Shown here piece by piece: positions 14,404 through 23,823 of a stretch of 32,028 bases of DNA (position 1 is the first letter of the stretch; each line of letters opens with the position of its first letter). This DNA is from Roseibium sp. (lineage in GTDB: Bacteria; Pseudomonadota; Alphaproteobacteria; Rhizobiales; Stappiaceae). The stretch is from positions 1 through 32,028 of the forward strand of contig NZ_JAILWL010000014.1 in NCBI RefSeq assembly GCF_025698965.1. Reading direction: 5' to 3'. Position numbers and translations under genes: made by a program. Below the pieces are notes generated by a model. It did not search any database and was not told the DNA's origin. It saw nothing but the letters and a program-made list of their open reading frames with translations.

Positions 14404-16896
14404 ATGCGGCTCAGCGCCAACTGGAAACTGATCCTCAGCACGACCTGCCGGGCGTTTCTTGTTCCTGAAGCCCGCGGTGTGTCGTTCTCAGTGCCGTCCG
14501 AACAGCAGCAGTTCGGACAGAAGCAACCGGATCAGAACCGTGCGTTGCTGCTGGCATTCGGTTATCCGGTCGTTGAAGAGTTTCTTGCGCGCCGGGTGCG
14601 TGCGGCGCAAATATCAAGCATTGCCCGGCTGACGCCTTTCACCGTTCTGGCGAATCTTGTCAACGCCATTGTCGTTGCGCCGGTTTTCACGGAATTTCTT
14701 CCGGTTCCATATGTTGCGGTCTGGGTGATCGCCGTCGCCGGCCTGATGTGCTTCACGATCGCAAAATGGATTGCAGCCCGGAACAACCCGGTTGAATTGG
14801 CATCCCGGCGTGCTTTGGGGAAAGCCGTTCGTCATGCAACGATATTGAGTTCGCTTTGGGCGGTGGTGCCAATTGTGGCGTTTGCCAGTGGCAATGTGTA
14901 TGCGATCTGGGTGTCTTCCTGCATTGCAACGGCAATGATCTGCGCCGGAGGATTTGCCCTGGCCACAGTGCCACAGGCTGCCTTTCGTTGGATCGCCATC
15001 CTTTTTTCAGCCTCTGTGATTTCTCTGCTTGTCGGCCAAACCGCCTTCATGTGGCAGCTTCTTCTGCTGCTCACCAGCTATTCGATCCTGGTGGTTGCCA
15101 GCGTAACGGCGACAGGTTGGCTGTTCGCCTCTCATTTTCTAGCTGAAGCGGAGCTGAAACAGAGGGGGGAACTCATTGCACTTCTGATGAACGAGTTCGA
15201 AGAAAAGGCAAGCGACTGGATCTGGGAAACCGACAGCGCAGGCAATTTTCGTAATGTTTCCGAGCGGTTTCTGCACGCAAGTGGCCGGTCCAGTGTTGAA
15301 CTGAAAGCCATGCGCATGGTCGATCTGGCCTATTCTCTGAACCAGAGCGACGCGCGCGAAGTTGTTCGCCAGCTTCAAAAGAATTTCAGCCTGCAAAAGT
15401 CTTTCCGCGAATTCGTGATTGGAGTGGATGTAAACGGCGATGAGCGCTGGTGGTCTTTGGCGGCGAGGCCGACTTACGACGATCACGGTTCGTTTGCAGG
15501 CTATCGAGGTGTTGCGTCCGACGTCACTGAAACGCGGCGTGCCAATGCCCTTGTCGCGCATATGGCAGAACACGATTCCCTGACCGGGATCGGCAATCGG
15601 AGCTGGTTCCTGAACCAGGCAGAATTGCTTCGTAAGACCCAGATCAGCTCGGGGCAAAAAACATTGACCCTGTTTCTGGTGGATCTGGACAATTTCAAGG
15701 TCGTCAACGACACCAGCGGTCACCCGGCCGGTGATGAACTCCTGAAGCAGGTGGCGAAACGGTTCACTGCTGTTGGGGAGGGAAGAATTACCCTTGCCAG
15801 GTTTGGTGGTGACGAGTTTGCTGCGCTCGGTCACTTTGTCAGTGATCAGGCCGCTGGCGCCTTTGCGGAAGAACTGGTCAATGTTGCCCGCAAGCCGTTT
15901 ACGATTGGCAATCGGGATTTTGCAATTGGCGCAACGGTCGGTTTCACGAGGTTTGGCGAGGTAAATGACACCGTCGATGACCTGATGCGCAAGGCGGACA
16001 TAGCGCTTTACAAGGCCAAAGAAAGCGGTCGTGGCAGAGCCCTGTCCTTTGAAGCTGAGATGGAGCTTGAGGTCAGGGAGCGCCGAGAGCTGGAATCCGA
16101 TCTTCGCGAAGCATTTGAAAACGGTAAATTGAGTGTCGAGTTCCAGCCGATTGTGGATACAAGATCCGGCAAGGTCGTTTCCAGCGAAGTTCTCGTCAGG
16201 TGGGTTCATCCCACGCGCGGAGAAGTTCCGCCGAATACTTTCATTCCGATTGCGGAACAGGCGGGCCTGATCCTGCCACTCGGCAGCTGGGTGTTGAAAA
16301 GGGCTTGTACGGCTGCTAGCCAGTGCCCGGATCTTGAAAGCGTTGCCGTGAACCTGTCCTCGGTTCAGTTCATGGATCCCAACCTGGTGGACAGCGTCGC
16401 ATCCGTATTGGAAGAAACCGGATTTCCTGCCGAACGACTGGTTCTGGAAATCACCGAATCCGTGTTCCTGCGCGACTTGGGATCAGCATCGGAAAAACTC
16501 CAGAAACTGCGCAATCTGGGGATCAAGATTTCTCTTGATGACTTCGGTACAGGTTATTCGTCGCTCTCCTATCTGCGTCAGTACAAGTTCGACAAGATCA
16601 AGATAGACAAATCGTTTGTCGACGAAATCGGCGAGCGTAGCGACGGCCTCGCCATCATTTCAGCGGTCATTGCCCTTGCGCATAATCTGGGCCTCGAAGT
16701 GACGGCCGAAGGCGTTGAACGGCAATTCCAGGTGGATGCGCTGAAAACGCTCGGATGTGACACCCTGCAGGGGTACTTTTTCGGAAAACCGGACGCAAAT
16801 CCCCGGAACATCACGCGGATTGAAAACAAGGACTGGTTGGATGCCGGGGAGGCCGCTTCGCCTGATCAGCCTGGTATCAGCAAAGAAGCCCTCTGA
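14404..16896 (+). CDS. Membrane PAS-GGDEF-EAL cyclic-di-GMP protein
   Basis: An 830-residue protein taking ATG 14404 (GGAGAG just upstream) rather than GTG 14365. Several transmembrane helices occupy roughly residues 55-215 and form a MASE-like sensor. A PAS domain follows ('EKASDWIWETDSAGNF', to 'YRGVASDVTETRR'). The GGDEF domain has an intact RFGGDEF site (468-472), so diguanylate cyclase activity is plausible. The EAL domain shows EVL in place of EAL (595-597) but keeps 'VNLSSVQF', 'LEITESVF', 'SLDDFGTGYSSL' and 'KIDKSFV', consistent with phosphodiesterase competence. It makes and/or degrades c-di-GMP at the inner membrane. It lies between the CrbR-like and CrbS-like genes and is convergent with the latter (21-bp gap). 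Confidence 0.95.
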   Translation: MRLSANWKLILSTTCRAFLVPEARGVSFSVPSEQQQFGQKQPDQNRALLLAFGYPVVEEFLARRVRAAQISSIARLTPFTVLANLVNAIVVAPVFTEFLPVPYVAVWVIAVAGLMCFTIAKWIAARNNPVELASRRALGKAVRHATILSSLWAVVPIVAFASGNVYAIWVSSCIATAMICAGGFALATVPQAAFRWIAILFSASVISLLVGQTAFMWQLLLLLTSYSILVVASVTATGWLFASHFLAEAELKQRGELIALLMNEFEEKASDWIWETDSAGNFRNVSERFLHASGRSSVELKAMRMVDLAYSLNQSDAREVVRQLQKNFSLQKSFREFVIGVDVNGDERWWSLAARPTYDDHGSFAGYRGVASDVTETRRANALVAHMAEHDSLTGIGNRSWFLNQAELLRKTQISSGQKTLTLFLVDLDNFKVVNDTSGHPAGDELLKQVAKRFTAVGEGRITLARFGGDEFAALGHFVSDQAAGAFAEELVNVARKPFTIGNRDFAIGATVGFTRFGEVNDTVDDLMRKADIALYKAKESGRGRALSFEAEMELEVRERRELESDLREAFENGKLSVEFQPIVDTRSGKVVSSEVLVRWVHPTRGEVPPNTFIPIAEQAGLILPLGSWVLKRACTAASQCPDLESVAVNLSSVQFMDPNLVDSVASVLEETGFPAERLVLEITESVFLRDLGSASEKLQKLRNLGIKISLDDFGTGYSSLSYLRQYKFDKIKIDKSFVDEIGERSDGLAIISAVIALAHNLGLEVTAEGVERQFQVDALKTLGCDTLQGYFFGKPDANPRNITRIENKDWLDAGEAASPDQPGISKEAL

Positions 16897-16917
16897 AGGT
16901 CTTCCCGTCACTTCATT

Positions 16918-19900
16918 CTATTCTGCGGCCTGTCCTGCCTGGCAGCGGGTCAGATGAGCCCTCAGCGCTGCCGGTTTAACCGGCTTGTTGAAGAAAGTGA
17001 TGTCCTTGTCCCCGGCTTCAGTGCGCACTGCGCGGCTTCGGTCTGCCGTGATCAGGATGGCGGGTATATGACTGCCGAATTTCCACCGCAGTTTCACGAT
17101 CGCATCAATACCTGTGCCATCGTCCAGGTGATAATCCGCAAGGATTACATCCGGTGTTGCTCCGGCCTTGTTGAGGGCCGAGGCCGCTTCGACCTCGTCC
17201 GACGCGGTGAAGACGTTGCACTTCCAGTTCAACAGCAGATGGCGCATTCCGCTCAGAATGTCGGGTTCATTGTCTATGGCGACAACACATAACCCTTCCA
17301 GATGACCTGCCGAGGCGGGGGTCTGCTGTACCGGTACAAGATCCGGCATTGCGGCGGAGCGAGGCAGTTCCACGGCAAAACAGGAACCCCGGTTTGCGTC
17401 GGACCTGAGTTCGACCGGGTGTTTCAGCACATGACTGATCCGTTCCACGATGGACAGGCCGAGGCCGAGCCCCTTGGCAACGCGCATGCCGTCGTCCAGT
17501 CGGTGAAACTCCTGGAAGATTGCTTTTTGCTTGCTCTTGGGAATACCCATGCCCGTGTCGTGGATCTCGACAACAACACGGTTTCCACGTCGGCGGCATC
17601 CGACAAGAACCCTGCCTTTCTGGGTGTATTTCAGTGCGTTGGAAATAAGGTTCTGCAACAGCCGGCGAAGCAATCTCCTGTCTGTGCGAACGGATACGGA
17701 AGTCTCGACAATCTTGAGTTCCAGTCCTTTTTCCTGCGCCACGGGCTGAAAATCCAGGGCCAGACCCCGAAGCAGTTCATCCAGCCGGAAGACGGTCGGT
17801 TCCGGTTTTAGCGCGCCTGTGTCCAGCCGGGAGATATCCAGTACCGCGCCAATGATGTCTTCAACCGATTCCAGTGCGGATTCGACATTGCGGACGAGCT
17901 CGCCATCGTTGCCTTCCTGTAGCCGATCCACAAGAACCGAGGCATAAAGACGGGCTGCGTTCAAAGGCTGCAGAATGTCATGACCGGCAGCTGCAAGGAA
18001 ACGGGTCTTGCCGATATTGGCCTCTTCGGCTGCCCTGGTTGCCTCCACAAGCCGTTCGTTGACATGGGTCAGTTCTTCCGTTCTTTCACGTACGCGCCGC
18101 TCGAGCGTTTCGTTGGCACGCGCGAGCGCTTCTTCAGCCATTACCCGCTCGGTTATATCCGTATAGGTGGTCACGATGCCGCCATCGGGCATCGGGCTGA
18201 TTCTGACTTCGAACACGGTACCCGTTGATTCAAGCCTTTCCTGGTAGGTCTCCTGAATGAGCACCAGTCTCTCGATACGATCAGCCACGATCACTTCCAC
18301 GGGCCCGGGGCCATGTTCTCCACGCTCAGCATTGAAGCGTATGATCGCGTCCAGGGTGGTGCCTACCTGACCGTAATCGGCAGGCAATCCGAGCAGATCG
18401 CGGAACTGACGGTTCCAGCAGATCAGACGCAGGTCCGGATCAAAAACCCCGATCCCTTGTCGAACCTGATTGAGCGCTGTTTGCAGCAGATCGCGATTGT
18501 ACTGAATGGCAATCGACGCATCATCGAGCAGCTTCACGCTTCCCTTGGTGGAAGGGTCGTGACGCTTGAGCATCAAGGTCAGGACGAGACGGGAGGAAGC
18601 GGCTCCAATTGCGCTCGCAAGAAGCTGCTCGGAGAACCGTAGCAGGTTGGCATCGGCAAGCGTGTTGAGATCAAGCGGAATGCCGCGTTCACTGGCAAAC
18701 CGTTGAAATGACCGTTCAGTGCGCTCCTCACCAAGGTAGCGGGCAACGGTCGCCTGCAGGTCTCCCGCCGTGACTGAAGTTCGCCAGTATCGCAGGCCCG
18801 GGGTCGGTGAGAATTCGGCCGGAACAAAAACGTTGGCCTGCAAGGTCTCCGCCGGCAATGGTTTTCTGAGAAAAGAAGCGCCGACAAACAGAAGGATGTT
18901 CACCGCCAGGCTCCAAACCGTTCCGTGTATGAACGGATCGATATCAAGACCGAGAAGAGCCTGGGGGTTCAAAAAGCCGACGCCGAAGGGGCCGGTAATC
19001 AGGAAACCGTCGGAAATGAGCCCCGATTGCGCGAATGTCGGCAGTAGAAGCGTGTAACCCCACAGGAGGAAACCGCCGCTGAGACCTGCGATGGCCCCAA
19101 GGGATGTCGCCCGTCGCCAGAAGAGTGCCCCGACAAAGGCAGGAGCAAATTGTGCGATGGCCGCAAAGGACAGCAGCCCGATCGAGACAAGCGCAGCGGT
19201 GTCGCCCGCCGCCCGGTAATAGGCATAGGCCAGCAGCAGGATTGCGAAAATCGCCAGCCGCCGGATCAAGAGCAACTGGCGGCTCATGTCCCGCCCGCTT
19301 GTGGCGACGAGTTCGTCTTCACTGTGCCGTCGCAGCAAAAGCGGGACGACGATGTCGTTTGATATCATGATGGCCAGGGCAACGGTGGCAACGATCACCA
19401 TCGCGGTTGCAGCTGACAGGCCGCCGATAAAGGCGAACAGCGCGAGCCAGTTCTGGCCGGCATCAAGCGGCAAGGCAAGAACGAATGTATCGGGGTTGAT
19501 GTCCTGTCCGAAACGCAAGAGACCGGCGGCGGCAATCGGGATCACAAACAGGTTGATCAGCACCAGATAGAGCGGAAACATCCAGGTCGCCCGGCGAAGT
19601 TCCGCGTCCGAATTGTTTTCCGTCACCGTGACATGGAACTGGCGCGGCAGCAGCAAAACGGCAAAGGCGGAGAGCACGGACAAGACAACCCAGTTGCTGA
19701 TATTGACCGGTTGCTCGAAGACCTCGGCGACTTCGGGGGCTTCGGAAATGGCGCGAACAAGATCGAACGGGCCGTTGAAGAGCCAGTAGGTGACCCAGAT
19801 GCCGACCGCCAGAAAGGCAATGAGCTTGACGATAGCTTCCGCCGCAATCGCCAGCATCAATCCTTCCTGGTGCTCGGTAGCATCAATATGCCTAGTCCCG

Positions 19901-20439
19901 AAGGCCCAGCTGAAAATCGCCATGCCCAATGCGATCAGAAGTGTCAGGTCATTGAAAATCGGCGTGAAGACATCGCCAGGTGAAATCAACGGACCGACCA
20001 TTGTCGTCACAGACAGGGAAACAGCTTTGAGCTGCAGGGCGATATAGGGAATGACGCCGATCACCGCGATCAAGGTTGCGAGCGCTGCAACGGTCTGGCT
20101 TTTGCCATAGCGCGCGCCGATAAAGTCGGCAATTGAGGTGATGCTTTCCGTTTTCGAGATCTGAATGATCCGGCGCAGCAAGGGATATCCAAGCGCGAAG
20201 ACAAGTAGCGGGCCAATATAGATCGTCAAAAATTCCGCGCCATTGCGACTGGCATTGCCGACTGAACCGAAAAAGGTCCAGGACGTACAGTAGACGGAAA
20301 GCGAAAGCGCATAGATGAACGGCCGTCCTCCCTTGCGCGAGGAATAGCGGCGTGTCATGCGATCGCCGTAGCTGGCAATAGCAAACAAGAACAGGATGTA
20401 GGCCGTTGCGGCCAATATCACGAACCACCCGTGCAGCAT
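16918..20439 (-). CDS. SLC5-STAC-PAS hybrid histidine kinase, CrbS/MxtR-like
   Basis: A 1173-residue sensor. Residues 1-~520 are a sodium/solute symporter (SLC5/PutP-like) domain with about 13 membrane helices ('SVYCTSWTFFGSVG', 'ESITSIADFIGARYGKSQ'). A STAC segment follows ('ATVARYLGEERTERSFQRF'), then a PAS domain ('RQGIGVFDPDLRLICWNRQF'), a coiled coil, HisKA with phospho-His820 in 'AAGHDILQPLNAARL', an ATPase domain (LLQNLISNALKYT, DTGMGIP, GLGLGLSIV), and a C-terminal receiver with Asp1102 (ILADYHLDDG). In Vibrio and Pseudomonas this architecture (CrbS/MxtR) works with a LuxR-type regulator in acetate metabolism. The matching regulator is at 13448. A hairpin-rich leader precedes the start. 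Confidence 0.93.
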   Translation of the reverse strand: MLHGWFVILAATAYILFLFAIASYGDRMTRRYSSRKGGRPFIYALSLSVYCTSWTFFGSVGNASRNGAEFLTIYIGPLLVFALGYPLLRRIIQISKTESITSIADFIGARYGKSQTVAALATLIAVIGVIPYIALQLKAVSLSVTTMVGPLISPGDVFTPIFNDLTLLIALGMAIFSWAFGTRHIDATEHQEGLMLAIAAEAIVKLIAFLAVGIWVTYWLFNGPFDLVRAISEAPEVAEVFEQPVNISNWVVLSVLSAFAVLLLPRQFHVTVTENNSDAELRRATWMFPLYLVLINLFVIPIAAAGLLRFGQDINPDTFVLALPLDAGQNWLALFAFIGGLSAATAMVIVATVALAIMISNDIVVPLLLRRHSEDELVATSGRDMSRQLLLIRRLAIFAILLLAYAYYRAAGDTAALVSIGLLSFAAIAQFAPAFVGALFWRRATSLGAIAGLSGGFLLWGYTLLLPTFAQSGLISDGFLITGPFGVGFLNPQALLGLDIDPFIHGTVWSLAVNILLFVGASFLRKPLPAETLQANVFVPAEFSPTPGLRYWRTSVTAGDLQATVARYLGEERTERSFQRFASERGIPLDLNTLADANLLRFSEQLLASAIGAASSRLVLTLMLKRHDPSTKGSVKLLDDASIAIQYNRDLLQTALNQVRQGIGVFDPDLRLICWNRQFRDLLGLPADYGQVGTTLDAIIRFNAERGEHGPGPVEVIVADRIERLVLIQETYQERLESTGTVFEVRISPMPDGGIVTTYTDITERVMAEEALARANETLERRVRERTEELTHVNERLVEATRAAEEANIGKTRFLAAAGHDILQPLNAARLYASVLVDRLQEGNDGELVRNVESALESVEDIIGAVLDISRLDTGALKPEPTVFRLDELLRGLALDFQPVAQEKGLELKIVETSVSVRTDRRLLRRLLQNLISNALKYTQKGRVLVGCRRRGNRVVVEIHDTGMGIPKSKQKAIFQEFHRLDDGMRVAKGLGLGLSIVERISHVLKHPVELRSDANRGSCFAVELPRSAAMPDLVPVQQTPASAGHLEGLCVVAIDNEPDILSGMRHLLLNWKCNVFTASDEVEAASALNKAGATPDVILADYHLDDGTGIDAIVKLRWKFGSHIPAILITADRSRAVRTEAGDKDITFFNKPVKPAALRAHLTRCQAGQAAE

Positions 20440-20479
20440 GGTTTGGCTTACCGTCCTCCCGATCGGTTTGTGTGCCTTT

Positions 20480-20648
20480 TAAAAAGCCTTGCCCAGTGAC
20501 CTGGGCAAAACTTTTGCGCTGCTTTTCCAGATCCGACCACAGCTTGCACTTGCTGTCTATTCGTCTTGCGAACAAGACACATGAGAACGGATTTCAGTCC
20601 AGTAGGCAAATAGTTGGCATTCATAACAGTTGGTGAAGTTCGCTTCAC
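20480..20648 (-). other. Hairpin-rich leader or small-RNA candidate upstream of the hybrid kinase
   Basis: Three perfect hairpins lie in a 278-bp gene-free gap. They are GTGAAG-loop-CTTCAC (20633-20648), GTCTTG-loop-CAAGAC (20563-20578, TTCG loop when read on the minus strand), and TTGCCCAG-loop-CTGGGCAA (20489-20508). Read on the minus strand, the last is followed by GGC and then five T residues, so it resembles an intrinsic terminator ~40 nt before the kinase start codon. This could be an attenuator in the kinase leader or the 3' end of a separate small RNA. No protein of this strand (such as the 66-residue track ORF) is convincing. Confidence 0.45.
20481..20508 (-). terminator. Terminator-like hairpin in front of the hybrid kinase gene
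   Basis: An 8-bp perfect stem with a 4-nt loop is followed on the minus strand by GGCTTTTT. The short gap between stem and T-run makes it weaker than a canonical terminator. It sits between the divergent aminotransferase gene and the kinase start, where no annotated gene needs terminating. Confidence 0.5.
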
Positions 20649-20717
20649 ATCCTTTCATAAAACATCTCGAGACAAACCAAGTAAGGTGTCGGCAATCTGA
20701 TTTGAGGGGAAAACCAA

Positions 20718-21890
20718 TTGACCAGTCTGATTGACCGGCTGAGCCCGGAAGGGCGCAATGCTCCTGAAAGCGGGATTGTCGAAGTTTTCAATGCTGGCAG
20801 GGGGCGAGAGGATCTGATCCCGCTTTGGGCCGGGGAAGGGGACTTGCCGACACCGGAGTTCATTCGCGAGGCGGCGAAGAACTCGCTTGATCGGGGCGAG
20901 ACATTCTACACCTACCAGCGCGGAATCCCGCAATTGCGTGAAGCCCTGGCGCAGTATCATCAGGACCTTTACGGCAAGACGTTTTCACCCGATCGGTTTT
21001 ACGTCACGGGTTCGGGCATGCAGTCCATTCAGCTTGCGGTTCAGGCGGTTTCGAGCGCAGGCAAGGAGGTCCTGGTCCCGTCTCCGACCTGGCCTAACAT
21101 CACAGCGGCTGTGGAAATTCACGGTGCTCGGGCCGTGCCCGTGAGAAAGCGCGCCGAAGATGACGGTTGGCAACTGCATCTGGAGGACATCGAAGCGGCT
21201 ATCACGCCGGAAACCACTGCTGTGTTCCTCAATTCGCCATGCAATCCGACAGGCTGGGTGGCAAAAGAAGACCTTTTGAAAGGCATGCTGGAGCTGGCGC
21301 GCCGTCACAATCTGTGGATCATTGCCGACGAAATCTACACGTTGTTCTACTATGGCGACGAGGCGCGAGCGCCGTCATTTTACGACATCGCGGAGGAAGA
21401 CGATCAGATCATCTTCGTAAATTCCATGTCGAAAAACTGGGCGATGACGGGTTGGCGGATTGGCTGGATTTCTGCACCTCCCGCTCTCGGTCAAGTGTTT
21501 GAAAACCTTATCCAGTATTCAACCTCCGGCGTCCCCTCCTTTTCGCAATGGGGAGCTGTCGCGGCCTTGAATGATGGCAAGGAGTTTCTGGCAGCGCAGG
21601 TACTTCGTGCAAGGAAGGGACGGGAATGCGTGCTGCAGGGTTTTCAAGGGGTGACCCGGGTCAAGGTGATGCCTCCCGATGGCGCATTCTACCTCTTCTT
21701 TTCAATTGACGGAGTTACGGACACGCGTCAGTTCGCGTTGGATCTCGTGCGACAGACCGGCGTCGGTCTGGCTCCCGGAACTGCTTTTGGGGTTGGCGGT
21801 GAAAACTATCTGCGACTTTGCTATGCCCGCCGGAAGGATCACTTGGAAGAAGCAGTGCGGCGAATTAACGCTTGGCTCCCAGAGATTTAG
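20718..21890 (+). CDS. Class I/II PLP-dependent aminotransferase
   Basis: A 390-residue fold-type I aminotransferase with the usual landmarks: 'YTYQRGIPQLREALAQYH', the cofactor-phosphate region 'VTGSGMQSIQLAVQA', 'NSPCNPTGW', the Asp-containing 'IIADEIYTLFYY', the Schiff-base lysine near residue 238 in 'NSMSKNWAMTGWRIGW', and a substrate-carboxylate Arg in 'YLRLCYARR'. It transfers amino groups between an amino acid and a 2-oxoacid, and the substrate cannot be read from the sequence. The TTG start is supported by GAGGGGA about 8 nt upstream. It is divergent from the hybrid kinase. It lies 74 bp before fixL in the same direction and could be transcribed into it. Confidence 0.92.
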   Translation: MTSLIDRLSPEGRNAPESGIVEVFNAGRGREDLIPLWAGEGDLPTPEFIREAAKNSLDRGETFYTYQRGIPQLREALAQYHQDLYGKTFSPDRFYVTGSGMQSIQLAVQAVSSAGKEVLVPSPTWPNITAAVEIHGARAVPVRKRAEDDGWQLHLEDIEAAITPETTAVFLNSPCNPTGWVAKEDLLKGMLELARRHNLWIIADEIYTLFYYGDEARAPSFYDIAEEDDQIIFVNSMSKNWAMTGWRIGWISAPPALGQVFENLIQYSTSGVPSFSQWGAVAALNDGKEFLAAQVLRARKGRECVLQGFQGVTRVKVMPPDGAFYLFFSIDGVTDTRQFALDLVRQTGVGLAPGTAFGVGGENYLRLCYARRKDHLEEAVRRINAWLPEI

Positions 21891-21964
21891 CCGATAGACG
21901 GGTTGCTGCCATACGGGAAAACCCCTAAACCATAATTGGACACGATTTCCATATGGGTTGAGGG

Positions 21965-23143
21965 ATGACGCGCGACAGCGTTTTAGATCATGACGAGGAG
22001 ACGGCCGCAGTCTCGGAAGCGCGCCTTGCAAGCGTCTTCGATACAGCGGCCGATGGCATCGTCGTGATCAACGATCGTGGACAGATCCTGGCGTTTAACA
22101 AGGCCTGCGAACAGCTCTTCGGATATGAAGCCTCGGACCTTCTGGGTCGTGACGTCAGCCGGATCATGCCTGAACAATATGCCAAAGAGCATCACCACTA
22201 TGTCCAGAACTATCTGGACACGGGGGAAAAGAAGATCATTGGCATTGGCCGTGAGGTTCAGGCACGTCACAAGGACGGCACGGTGTTTCCGATCGAGTTG
22301 TCCGTTGGCGACGCTTCGACGCCATGCGGACGTCAATTCATCGGCATTTTGAGGGATTTGCGCCCCCGCAAGCAAATTGAAGACAGGCTTGCCAAAACGC
22401 AGGCTCAGCTTCTGCACATGACCCGCATCAGTGCGCTTGATGAAATGGGTGCTGCGATCGCTCATGAGCTCAATCAGCCCTTGACCGCCACGCTTCTTTA
22501 CTTGCAGACGGTATCCCGTAAGGTCAAAGCTGAAGAAAGCCTCGATCCCCTGATCCTTGAGGTGATCGACAAGGCCGTCCGCGAAGCTGAACGCGCGGGA
22601 GAAATTATCCAGCGTATGCGTCAGCTCGTCGAGAAGAAGGCACCGGAACGCCAGAAGATCAACGTACCTGATCTGGTTAAAACCTGCCTTGAGATGGCAG
22701 AGCTCGGCAATGGTGAAGCAAAATCCTGTTTCAGTGCGAAAGTCGAGCCGGACTTACCGCCATTGCAAGCCGATCCAGTTCAAATCCGGCAGATCCTGAT
22801 CAATCTCCTACGCAATGCGCGCGAAGCTGTCGCCGGACAGCCGGTCAAGAAGGTCACGCTGTCCGTTCAGCATGCAGACGACAGGCTGGAATTCCGGATT
22901 CAGGACAATGGACCCGGCGTGCCGAAGGAACTGGTCGCCGGTCTGTTCCGCGCCTTTACCGGCGCCAAGCACAAAGGTGTGGGCCTTGGTCTGGCAATTT
23001 CCAGATCGATTGCGCAGAACCATGGTGGTGATTTAAGACTGGAAGCATCGCAGGACGGCAACGGTGCGTCTTTTCTTTTGACGTTGCCTGTCAACCCGCC
23101 GGAAGACTTCAATGCAGGACCTCATGAAACGGTCGCTGAATAA
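21965..23143 (+). CDS. fixL: Oxygen-sensor histidine kinase FixL
   Basis: A 392-residue soluble kinase. The PAS domain (about 20-135) carries the FixL haem hallmarks: His76 in 'KEHHHYVQNY' aligns with the proximal haem ligand, and 'IIGIGREV' provides the distal-pocket Arg96 known to control oxygen signalling. HisKA has phospho-His167 in 'AAIAHELNQPL', and the ATPase domain has NLLRNAREA, DNGPGVP and GVGLGLAIS. In low oxygen it should autophosphorylate and pass phosphate to FixJ, encoded 20 bp downstream. No membrane helices are visible, as in Bradyrhizobium-type FixL. The Shine-Dalgarno GAGGG is unusually close (about 2 nt) to ATG 21965, but no better start exists. Confidence 0.93.
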   Translation: MTRDSVLDHDEETAAVSEARLASVFDTAADGIVVINDRGQILAFNKACEQLFGYEASDLLGRDVSRIMPEQYAKEHHHYVQNYLDTGEKKIIGIGREVQARHKDGTVFPIELSVGDASTPCGRQFIGILRDLRPRKQIEDRLAKTQAQLLHMTRISALDEMGAAIAHELNQPLTATLLYLQTVSRKVKAEESLDPLILEVIDKAVREAERAGEIIQRMRQLVEKKAPERQKINVPDLVKTCLEMAELGNGEAKSCFSAKVEPDLPPLQADPVQIRQILINLLRNAREAVAGQPVKKVTLSVQHADDRLEFRIQDNGPGVPKELVAGLFRAFTGAKHKGVGLGLAISRSIAQNHGGDLRLEASQDGNGASFLLTLPVNPPEDFNAGPHETVAE

Positions 23144-23163
23144 CTGGTAAGGATAAGACACAA

Positions 23164-23775
23164 ATGAATTCTGACGCGGAGGCCATTTACATCGTTGATG
23201 ATGACCCTGCGGTGCGCGATGCGCTGTCTGTGTTGTTCAACATGGAAGGATATGTGGTTGAAACCTTCTCCGACGGTGACACGTTCATCAAGTTCGCGAG
23301 CAAGGCGGTTCCGGCTTGCGTCATGCTGGATGTCCATATGCCGGGGCGGTCCGGGATCGAGATCCTGAAAGCTTTGAATGCGGAAAACTATCCTGCTCCG
23401 ATCTTTATCATTTCCGGGCAGGGGGACATTCCCATGGCGGTTGAAGCTATTCGGAACGGTGCTTTCGACTTCATCGAAAAACCGTTCTCTGCCGAAACGG
23501 TGCTGGAGCGGGTCCAGGACAGTATCAAGGCGATGAAGCAACGGGAGGAAGAACTCTCGACGCCGTCATTTCAGGGGGCGGAACTGTTGACGCGCCGCGA
23601 ATTGGAAGTGCTCAAGGAAATCACCGACGGCGCCTCCAACAAGGAAGCCGGACGTACATTGGGGATCAGTCCTCGAACCGTCGAAGTGCATCGGGCCCGT
23701 ATCATGGAAAAGCTCGGCGCCCGCAATGCCGCAGATCTCGTGCGAATCGTGCTGAGGCATCCGAACGCGGGATAA
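23164..23775 (+). CDS. fixJ: Response regulator FixJ
   Basis: A 203-residue regulator. The receiver has 'YIVDDDPAVRDAL', phospho-acceptor Asp56 in 'VMLDVHMPG', 'FIISGQGDIPMAVEAI', and Lys106 in 'DFIEKPF', all FixJ-like. The C-terminal LuxR-type helix-turn-helix is 'LTRRELEVLKEITDG' plus 'SPRTVEVHRARIMEKLGA'. When phosphorylated by FixL it should activate fixK-type genes under low oxygen. AAGGA precedes ATG 23164, and the 20-bp gap to fixL indicates an operon. A 14-bp palindrome follows the stop codon. Confidence 0.94.
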   Translation: MNSDAEAIYIVDDDPAVRDALSVLFNMEGYVVETFSDGDTFIKFASKAVPACVMLDVHMPGRSGIEILKALNAENYPAPIFIISGQGDIPMAVEAIRNGAFDFIEKPFSAETVLERVQDSIKAMKQREEELSTPSFQGAELLTRRELEVLKEITDGASNKEAGRTLGISPRTVEVHRARIMEKLGARNAADLVRIVLRHPNAG

Positions 23776-23779
23776 AGTG

Positions 23780-23793
23780 CGCGGAATTCCGCG
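23780..23793. other. Palindrome CGCGGAATTCCGCG after fixJ
   Basis: A perfect 14-bp palindrome begins 5 bp after the fixJ stop. The following bases (ATCTTTGGTGTTT) are only modestly T-rich, so it may be a weak terminator or an mRNA-stabilising hairpin rather than an operator. Confidence 0.4.
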
Positions 23794-23823
23794 ATCTTTG
23801 GTGTTTCGCAGCTGTCAGCAGCC

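Noticed and set aside
15139-16209. 356-aa minus-strand ORF inside the GGDEF-EAL gene
   Set aside because: Fully antisense to intact PAS/GGDEF motifs; no recognisable domain.
20448-20648. 66-aa minus-strand ORF upstream of the hybrid kinase
   Set aside because: It spans three perfect hairpins and a terminator-like element, which fits a structured RNA better than a protein; no domain is visible.
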